Of a DNA stretch of 64,000 nucleotides, positions 59,667 to 64,000 are shown piece by piece. The notes below the pieces were generated by a model. It saw only the letters and a list, made by a program, of their open reading frames with translations, searched no databases and was not told the DNA's origin. This DNA comes from Streptomyces sp. LHD-70 (GTDB taxonomy: Bacteria > Actinomycetota > Actinomycetes > Streptomycetales > Streptomycetaceae): NCBI RefSeq assembly GCF_031157275.1, contig NZ_JAVIFW010000002.1:310001-374000 (forward strand), in the 5' to 3' direction. Position numbers and translations under genes: made by a program. Within the stretch, counting starts at the first letter, position 1. Every line of letters begins with the position of its first letter.

Positions 59667-59708
59667 AGGTCAGCGACCTACAGAGAAGATCCCCGCAGGT
59701 CACCGACC
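59667..59708. other. Two AGGTC-N3-GACC inverted repeats near the right end of the island
   Basis: AGGTCAGCGACCT (59667-59679) and AGGTCACCGACC (59697-59708), 30 bp apart, are similar short palindromes 14 to 54 bp before the right direct repeat. Such arm-type sites lie beside the core in many integrase att sites, but they may also be unrelated. The region 59517-59721 has no supported gene. Confidence 0.4.
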
Positions 59709-59721
59709 CGGCCCGTTACTT

Positions 59722-59815
59722 GGAGACGAAGAAGGCCTGACCTTCGCGTTTCGCCACACGCATCGCGTCACACAGAACACCCGGCATCCGCGCGGAGCCG
59801 GGTGTTCTGCGTTGT
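59722..59815 (+). repeat. Right direct repeat of the island (sodN 3' end, copy B)
   Basis: 94 bp matching 53083-53176 at 91 positions; the three differences lie together at 59753-59759. Only the last five sodN codons (ETKKA, stop) are carried, so it is not a second gene. The terminator stem (59773-59785 and 59797-59809) is intact and may end transcripts leaving the island or entering from the CMD gene side. Confidence 0.95.
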
Positions 59816-59835
59816 CCGGACCCTGCGGTCCGCCC

Positions 59836-60360
59836 TCAGCCCACCAGTCGGTTGGCGAAAGTCGACATCGTGTACGTGCCGATGCCGAGGACGACCTCCA
59901 GGGCGTTGCGGCGAGTGTGGCCGTGAGCGAGGAAGTCCGAGAGCTCCGCCTCGGAGACCGCACCGGCCGAGGCCAGTACGGCGAGGGTGAACCGGCGTAC
60001 GGATTCGAGGCGTTCGTCGTCGAGCGGGCGCTGCCCGCACAGGGCGTCGGCCATCCCCTGCGGGGCGCCGAGCGCGGCCAGCTTCGCGGTGTGCATGGCC
60101 ACGCAGACTTGGCAGTCGTTGCGTACGGCGACGGCCATGATGACGGTCTCCCGGGCCATCGGGGCGAGCGTGGACTGCTCGAACGCGCTGCTCAACCGCT
60201 GGAATCCGTCAAGGAGTTGGGGTGACTCGGCGAGGCGGCCCGCCACGGGCGGGACGTGTCCGAGGTCGCGCTCGATCCGGTGCAGGGCAGGCCGGGAGCC
60301 GACCGGCGCGGACTCGACGGTGTGCTCCACGAACGCGACGTCAGGCGACGCGAATTCCAT
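59836..60360 (-). CDS. AhpD-like / carboxymuconolactone decarboxylase family protein
   Basis: Encodes 174 residues. ARETVIMAVAVRNDCQVCVAMHTAKLAALG contains the CxxC pair and the following His of the AhpD-like family, a small thiol peroxidase-type helical protein. The C-terminal half (LEVVLGIGTYTMSTFAN) is typical. It probably reduces peroxides or alkyl thiols. It is divergent from the following MarR gene, which probably regulates it. Confidence 0.82.
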   Translation of the reverse strand: MEFASPDVAFVEHTVESAPVGSRPALHRIERDLGHVPPVAGRLAESPQLLDGFQRLSSAFEQSTLAPMARETVIMAVAVRNDCQVCVAMHTAKLAALGAPQGMADALCGQRPLDDERLESVRRFTLAVLASAGAVSEAELSDFLAHGHTRRNALEVVLGIGTYTMSTFANRLVG

Positions 60361-60374
60361 GACTTCCCCCTAGA

Positions 60375-60419
60375 ATCGACAACGTGATTGACGAAAATAA
60401 AGTAAAGCAGGTTGTCGAT
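60375..60419. promoter_or_regulatory. Inverted repeat overlapping the start of the MarR gene
   Basis: ATCGACAAC (60375-60383) and GTTGTCGAT (60411-60419) are exact inverses 27 bp apart, flanking the start of the marR-type gene and its -10 (TAGAAT, 60371-60376). This could be an autoregulatory operator for divergent control of the CMD and MarR genes. The long spacing makes it speculative. Confidence 0.35.
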
Positions 60420-60905
60420 CCTGGCAAGCGCAGCGGAGGCGGGACCCCGGGGTTCGAGCTGCCCCTGCTGCTCTTCGCCGGCTTCCGCACGCTCATAGAC
60501 AAGCTGCACGCCGAACTCGCCCGCCAGGGCCACCCCGGCATCCGTCCCGCTCACGGCTTCGCCCTGCAGGCCATCGGGCTCGGTCCGGACGCGGCGAGCA
60601 CCAGCGAGGTCGGCCGGCGCCTCGGCGTGAGCAAGCAGGCAGCCGGCAAGACCGTCGACCGACTGGTCGAACTCGGCTACGCGGAACGCTCCGACGACCC
60701 CGCCGACGCTCGCCGCAAGCTGGTCCGCCTCACCGCGCGCGGCCGCGATGCCCTGGCCCGCTCCGCGGCGATCTTCGACGAACTGCGCGCGGACTGGGCC
60801 GCGGCCCTCGGCGAGCGCCGCCTCGGCGAACTGGAGGGCGCCCTGCGCGAGGTCACCCCGGCCGACTCCTTCGGTCTGGACGCCTCGGCCTGGCTGCGCG
60901 GGTAG
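60384..60905 (+). CDS. MarR family transcriptional regulator
   Basis: Encodes 173 residues from a GTG at 60384; TAGAAT is 7 bases upstream (leaderless). PAHGFALQAIGLGPDAASTSEVGRRLGVSKQAAGKTVDRLVEL is the winged-helix core with the recognition helix in SKQAAGKT, and DDPADARRKLVRLTARG the wing. The first 15 residues are unusually AT-rich DNA. It is divergent from the AhpD-like gene, which may be its target, sensing oxidants or phenolics. A 9-bp inverted repeat flanks its start. Confidence 0.88.
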   Translation: MIDENKVKQVVDPGKRSGGGTPGFELPLLLFAGFRTLIDKLHAELARQGHPGIRPAHGFALQAIGLGPDAASTSEVGRRLGVSKQAAGKTVDRLVELGYAERSDDPADARRKLVRLTARGRDALARSAAIFDELRADWAAALGERRLGELEGALREVTPADSFGLDASAWLRG

Positions 60906-61012
60906 GCGGAGTGGTTCCGGGCGGCACGGGATGTACGTGCGCCACGCAGATATCGTGGCCCGTCCGCTGCCCGCACCTTGCCCGTCCGCTGCCCACACAC
61001 TGCAGGAGACCG

Positions 61013-61882
61013 ATGAGCCCCCTCGCCCCCCGCCCACGCCTCCTCTACGTCACCGACCTCGCGTACGAGGCGCGGGGGCGGCGGTACTGCGACGAGGACA
61101 TCTTTCTGAGTTCGCGGCTGCGCGCCGGCTTCGGGTTCGAGGTGGCGCTCTGTCACCCCGTGGACGCCGCCGCGCTCCTGGACTCCTTCGATCTCGTGGT
61201 CGTACGCAACAGCGGGCCCGTCCTCAACTACGCCGACGCGTACGAGGAGTTCAGGAGGAGCGCGCTCGCCTCCGGGGCAGTCGTCTACAACCCGTTGACC
61301 GGCCGGGCCGACATGGCGGGCAAGCAGTACCTGCTCGACCTCACCGCCGCCGGGTTCCCGGTGATCCCGACCGTCGACCGGGCCGCGCACCTCGACCGTC
61401 TGCCCGCTGCGGCCGAGTACGTCGTGAAGCCCGCGCTCGGGGCGGATTCCATCGGCCTGCGGGTCGTCCCGCGCGCCGAGCTCTCCCGGTCCCTCGACGA
61501 CACCGGCCCGGGGCTGCTCGTCCAGCCGCGGATCCCGTTCTCGTACGAGGTGTCCTTCTACTTCGTCGACGACGAGTACCAGTACGCCCTGCGCACCCCC
61601 GACAGCGGCGAGCGCTGGCAGCTCCGGTCGTACGAACCCACCTCCGCCGACCTGGAGTTCGCCCGGCGGTTCATCGCGTGGAACACCCTCGACCACGGCA
61701 TCCAGCGCGTCGACGCCTGCCGCGCTCCGGACGGCCAACTGCTGCTCGTGGAGCTGGAGGACCTCAATCCGTATCTCTCGCTCGATCTGACGGCGCCCGA
61801 GGTGCGGGAGGCGTTCGTGGCGCGGATGGCGCGGTCGCTGCGGGAGTGTCTGGCGGCGGCGGGGGCGGCCGGTACGCGCTGA
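61013..61882 (+). CDS. ATP-grasp family protein
   Basis: Encodes 289 residues from the ATG at 61013 (CAGGAG before it). VYNPLTGRADMAGKQYLLDLTAAGFPVIPT and ADSIGLRVVPRA carry the nucleotide-binding K and glycine-rich loop of the ATP-grasp fold; VEYVVKPALG-like and LLVELEDLNPYLSLDLT supply metal-binding acidic residues. Family members form acyl-phosphate intermediates to join a carboxylate to an amine or similar. The substrate is unknown. It ends exactly where the sigma factor gene ends (61882/61883). Confidence 0.8.
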   Translation: MSPLAPRPRLLYVTDLAYEARGRRYCDEDIFLSSRLRAGFGFEVALCHPVDAAALLDSFDLVVVRNSGPVLNYADAYEEFRRSALASGAVVYNPLTGRADMAGKQYLLDLTAAGFPVIPTVDRAAHLDRLPAAAEYVVKPALGADSIGLRVVPRAELSRSLDDTGPGLLVQPRIPFSYEVSFYFVDDEYQYALRTPDSGERWQLRSYEPTSADLEFARRFIAWNTLDHGIQRVDACRAPDGQLLLVELEDLNPYLSLDLTAPEVREAFVARMARSLRECLAAAGAAGTR

Positions 61883-63136
61883 TCAGTCCGCGTCCCGCTC
61901 CCCCAGCCGCGCCGCACGCGCGCGTAGGTAGCGCATTTCGGGGGCGCTGAGCGTGCGGCGGGCCGCGAGCGCGAAGGCGTCGCGCGCGCCCTCCCGGTCG
62001 CCCGCGCGCTCCAGGAGGTGGGCGCGCACGGCGTGCAGCCGGTGGTGGTCGCCCAACGCCCCCTCCAGAGCGCAGAGTTCCCGCAGCCCAGCGTCCGGGC
62101 CGTGCACCATCGCGACGGCGACCGTGCGGCCGAGCCGGGCCATCGGCTCCGGGGCGCGCTGCACGAGGAGTTCGTAGAGGGCGAGGATCTGCGGCCAGTC
62201 CGTGGCGTCGGCGCGCTCCGCCTCGTCGTGCAGCGCGGCGATCGCGGCCTGCAACTGGTAGGCGCCGACCGGCGGTTGGGCCAGGGCCTCCTCGACAAGG
62301 CGCAGGCCTTCGGTGATCGTCGCACGGTCCCAGCGCGTACGGTCCTGCTCGTCCAGCGGGACCAGCTCGCCGTGCGGCCCGGTGCGCGCCGGCGTGCGCG
62401 CCTCCGTGAGCAGCATCAGCGCGAGCAGCCCGGTCACCGCGCCGTCCGTGGGCAGCAGCCGACGCACCGCCCTGGTCAGCCGGATCGCCTCGCGCGCGAG
62501 GTCCGCGCGGTGCAGGTCGGCGCCCGAGGTGGCCGTGTAGCCCTCGTTGAAGATCAGGTAGAGCACCTGCAGCACGGCCGCGAGCCGCTCGTCCCGGTCC
62601 TCGCCGCTCGGCTGCCGGAACCGTACGCCCCTGACCTTCTGCTTCGCCCGGCTGATGCGCTGCGCCATCGTCGCCTCGGGCACCAGATGCGCGCGGGCAA
62701 TCTCGGCCGTGGTGAGCCCGCCGACGGCCCGCAGGGTCAGCGCGACCTGTGCGGGCGGGGTGAGTTCGGGGTGGCAGCAGAGGAAGAGCAGGGTGAGCGT
62801 GTCGTCCTCGGAGGGCGCGCGGCTCTCACCGGGCGCGGGCGCGGTGAAGGCGTCGCGCGGCGTGAGCGCGGCGGCGGTCTCCTCCCGTCGGCGGCGCGCC
62901 TCCTCGCTGCGCAGCAGGTCCGTGAGGCGCCGGGACGCGACCCGGATCAGCCAGCCGCGCGGGTTGTCGGGCGGCCCCTGCCGCGGCCACTGCTCGGCGG
63001 CGGCGAGCAAGGCTTCCTGTACGGCCTCCTCGGCGAGGTCGAAGTGCCCGTACCGCCGCACGAGCGCGCCGAGGACCTGCGGCGTGTGTCCACGCAGCAG
63101 GTCCTCGAGGGGTGCGTTCGACGGCAGGCTCGGCAT
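61883..63136 (-). CDS. ECF42-type sigma factor
   Basis: Encodes 417 residues. The sigma2 region (about 30-95) reads VRRYGHFDLAEEAVQEALLAAAEQWP, with GWLIRVASRRLTDLLRS, and the sigma4 region (about 125-180) ends in GLTTAEIARAHLVPEATMAQRISRAK. A TPR-like C-terminal extension of about 230 residues follows, as in group ECF42. These sigma factors lack anti-sigma factors and use the extension for control; a DGPF gene is encoded just upstream. The promoter predicted there matches their consensus, so it may activate itself and the DGPF gene. Confidence 0.9.
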   Translation of the reverse strand: MPSLPSNAPLEDLLRGHTPQVLGALVRRYGHFDLAEEAVQEALLAAAEQWPRQGPPDNPRGWLIRVASRRLTDLLRSEEARRRREETAAALTPRDAFTAPAPGESRAPSEDDTLTLLFLCCHPELTPPAQVALTLRAVGGLTTAEIARAHLVPEATMAQRISRAKQKVRGVRFRQPSGEDRDERLAAVLQVLYLIFNEGYTATSGADLHRADLAREAIRLTRAVRRLLPTDGAVTGLLALMLLTEARTPARTGPHGELVPLDEQDRTRWDRATITEGLRLVEEALAQPPVGAYQLQAAIAALHDEAERADATDWPQILALYELLVQRAPEPMARLGRTVAVAMVHGPDAGLRELCALEGALGDHHRLHAVRAHLLERAGDREGARDAFALAARRTLSAPEMRYLRARAARLGERDAD

Positions 63137-63192
63137 GCGCGGCTCCCCGTTCTGCGACTGGCCGTTGAGGGGCCGCTCGGCCGGAGGGCGGC

Positions 63193-63603
63193 TCAGCCCT
63201 CGGCGCCCTGGATCGGCCTGATGACCACGGGGTACTCCGGGGCGCCCTGCGGCTGGGGGCACTCCATGATCCGGTTGGCGATCTCGGTGACCCGCTCCAG
63301 GCTGTCGCAGTCGAGGACCCAGTACCCGGCGAGCACCTCCTTCGTCTCCCCGTACGGACCGTCGGTGACGACCGGACGGCCGTCCTTGTCCCTGCCGACG
63401 TACCGCGTCTGCGCCGGTTCCGCGAGCCCCTGCCCGTCGACCATCTCGCCGGACTCGGCAAGGTCGTTGTTGAGGTTCTCCATGAACGAGAACATCGCCT
63501 GCAGGTCCTTCTCGCTCCAGGCCGCCGGGCTGTGCTCGTTCGGCTTGCCGCTCATGGCCTCGTAGTCGGCCTGCGATCCCTGCACCATCACCAGGTACTT
63601 CAT
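63193..63603 (-). CDS. DGPF domain (YCII-related) protein, ECF42 partner
   Basis: Encodes 136 residues with a good AAGGAG site. MKYLVMVQGSQADYEAMSGK starts the YCII/DGPF fold, and VVTDGPYGETKEVLAGYWVLDCDS carries the DGPY/F motif. The protein is a dimeric ferredoxin-like barrel of the DGPF group, usually paired with ECF42 sigma factors and controlled by them. The gene is upstream of the sigma factor by 56 bp in the same direction. Its biochemical activity is unknown. Confidence 0.92.
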   Translation of the reverse strand: MKYLVMVQGSQADYEAMSGKPNEHSPAAWSEKDLQAMFSFMENLNNDLAESGEMVDGQGLAEPAQTRYVGRDKDGRPVVTDGPYGETKEVLAGYWVLDCDSLERVTEIANRIMECPQPQGAPEYPVVIRPIQGAEG

Positions 63604-63650
63604 GGTCCACTCCTTGCTCGGGCCCCTGTGGGGCGACTGTCACAGGGGAC

Positions 63651-63677
63651 GTCGGAGCGTCCCGGCCGTTCTCGACA
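63651..63677 (-). promoter_or_regulatory. ECF42-type promoter upstream of the DGPF gene
   Basis: On the minus strand TGTCGA (63677-63672) and CGAC (63654-63651) are 17 bp apart, matching the TGTCGA / CGA(A/T)C pattern of ECF42-dependent promoters. It lies about 48 bp before the DGPF ATG and is a likely autoregulatory site for the sigma factor gene downstream. Confidence 0.75.
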
Positions 63678-63805
63678 GCTTCCGCCGAAGTTTGTCGTCC
63701 GAGTGTCGTCCCGAGTTTCTGCGGCCTTGAGCGGCGTGCGTTCCGCTTCGCTCCGGGCAGGACGTGGCGGCCGAGTCACCGCCCGGCCCGCCGGTGCCGT
63801 CGGGC

Positions 63806-64000
63806 TCACGAATGGCTCAGCCTGTCGGGGCGCTCGCTACGGCTCGGCTTCCCGTACGACGTGGACTTCGCGTCCCCGCCGCCGCCCTGGTCCACGCACG
63901 CGGTGCATCCCTCGTGGTGGCACGGGCCCGGACCCCAGCTCGGCACATACGCCCCGAGCACCTTGCGGCGCTTGACGACCGTCTCCACCGGCTGCTTGCA
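63806..64000 (-). CDS. Partial hypothetical protein with Cys-rich motif (continues beyond window)
   Basis: The minus-strand frame enters from the right edge and stops at 63806-63808. It gives CKQPVETVVKRRKVLGAYVP, then SWGPGPCHHEGCTACVDQGG. The CHHEGCTAC cluster could bind zinc or iron-sulfur, but the N-terminal part is outside the window. I do not recognise the family. Between 63604 and 63805 there is no other supported gene, only the ECF42 promoter and GC-rich DNA. Confidence 0.45.
   Translation of the reverse strand, partial: CKQPVETVVKRRKVLGAYVPSWGPGPCHHEGCTACVDQGGGGDAKSTSYGKPSRSERPDRLSHS

Larger units (their letters stand above)
53177..59721. mobile_element. 6.5-kb genomic island at the 3' end of sodN, flanked by 94-bp direct repeats
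   Basis: DNA between the two copies of the sodN 3' end. Contents: a broken methyltransferase fragment, an XRE regulator and methyltransferase, an RsbW-like ATPase, an aminoacyl-tRNA-synthetase-like protein, an ASCH protein, an MFS exporter with a MerR regulator, and short inverted repeats near the right end. Direct duplication of a gene's 3' end is the standard footprint of site-specific integration. There is no integrase or relaxase gene inside, so the element is either decayed or was integrated in trans, or arose by recombination through the repeat. Confidence 0.75.

Noticed and set aside
53177..59721. A hidden integrase or transposase inside the island
   Set aside because: I read the frames on both strands between the repeats; none has tyrosine-recombinase (R..HxxR..Y), serine-recombinase or DDE-like features. 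The island lacks its own recombinase in this window.
59722..59815. A second, shorter superoxide dismutase gene at the right repeat
   Set aside because: Only the last five codons of sodN are present; the nickel hook and bundle are absent, so it is a boundary repeat and not a gene.

Overview
The window looks like a 64 kb piece of a Streptomyces chromosome. It is very GC-rich, with heavy G/C at third codon positions, frequent GTG and some TTG starts, and many GTGA or ATGA stop/start overlaps. Genus-typical genes include a nickel superoxide dismutase with its maturation protease, a conservon (CvnA-D), an E2-E1 fused 2-oxoglutarate dehydrogenase, separate Ku/LigD-type repair proteins and an ECF42 sigma factor with its DGPF partner. 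I saw no rRNA, tRNA, CRISPR array, phage structural gene or integrase.

Layout. 1-7 kb: the end of a CoA-transferase gene, a YceI protein, a collapsed siderophore-binding lipoprotein, a HemK-like methyltransferase, then Ku with split LigD polymerase and ligase genes (end joining). 7-12.3 kb: a lipoprotein and orphan sensor kinase followed by an FtsW/RodA and transpeptidase pair (cell wall). 13.6-18.3 kb: two divergent diiron oxygenase-like genes, a TetR regulator and an NlpC/P60 hydrolase. 18.4-24.7 kb: a conservon operon ending in an FAD monooxygenase. 25-30 kb: a PP2C-like protein, a MarR regulator, a GH25 lysozyme and Lon with HspR-like and ClgR-like sites upstream. 30-38 kb: methyltransferases, a two-component system and the 2-oxoglutarate dehydrogenase. 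38-47 kb: DUF4097/PadR, Clp-N/HTH, oxidoreductase, PhoD and malic enzyme. 47.7-50.5 kb: a polar amino acid ABC importer. 51.4-53.1 kb: CGNR regulator, SodX and SodN.

The most interesting part is 53.1-59.8 kb. The last few codons of sodN plus its 3' UTR and terminator (94 bp) occur twice as direct repeats 6,639 bp apart, with 91 of 94 bases identical. The DNA between is an accessory island. It carries a divergent pair of operons: an XRE/TPR-like regulator with a SAM methyltransferase on one side, and an RsbW-like ATPase, a truncated class I aminoacyl-tRNA-synthetase-like protein and an ASCH protein on the other. A four-copy 12-bp direct repeat lies between them, and there is one TTA (bldA) codon in each arm. 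A MerR-controlled MFS exporter follows. I do not know a described function for the five-gene module.

59.8-64 kb returns to ordinary chromosomal genes: an AhpD-like protein, a MarR regulator, an ATP-grasp protein, and ECF42 with a DGPF protein and a matching promoter. Small repeats are common: tandem repeats at 6150, 52436 and 55707, dispersed palindromic terminator-like elements, and a short palindromic element inserted in frame into the CGNR gene.
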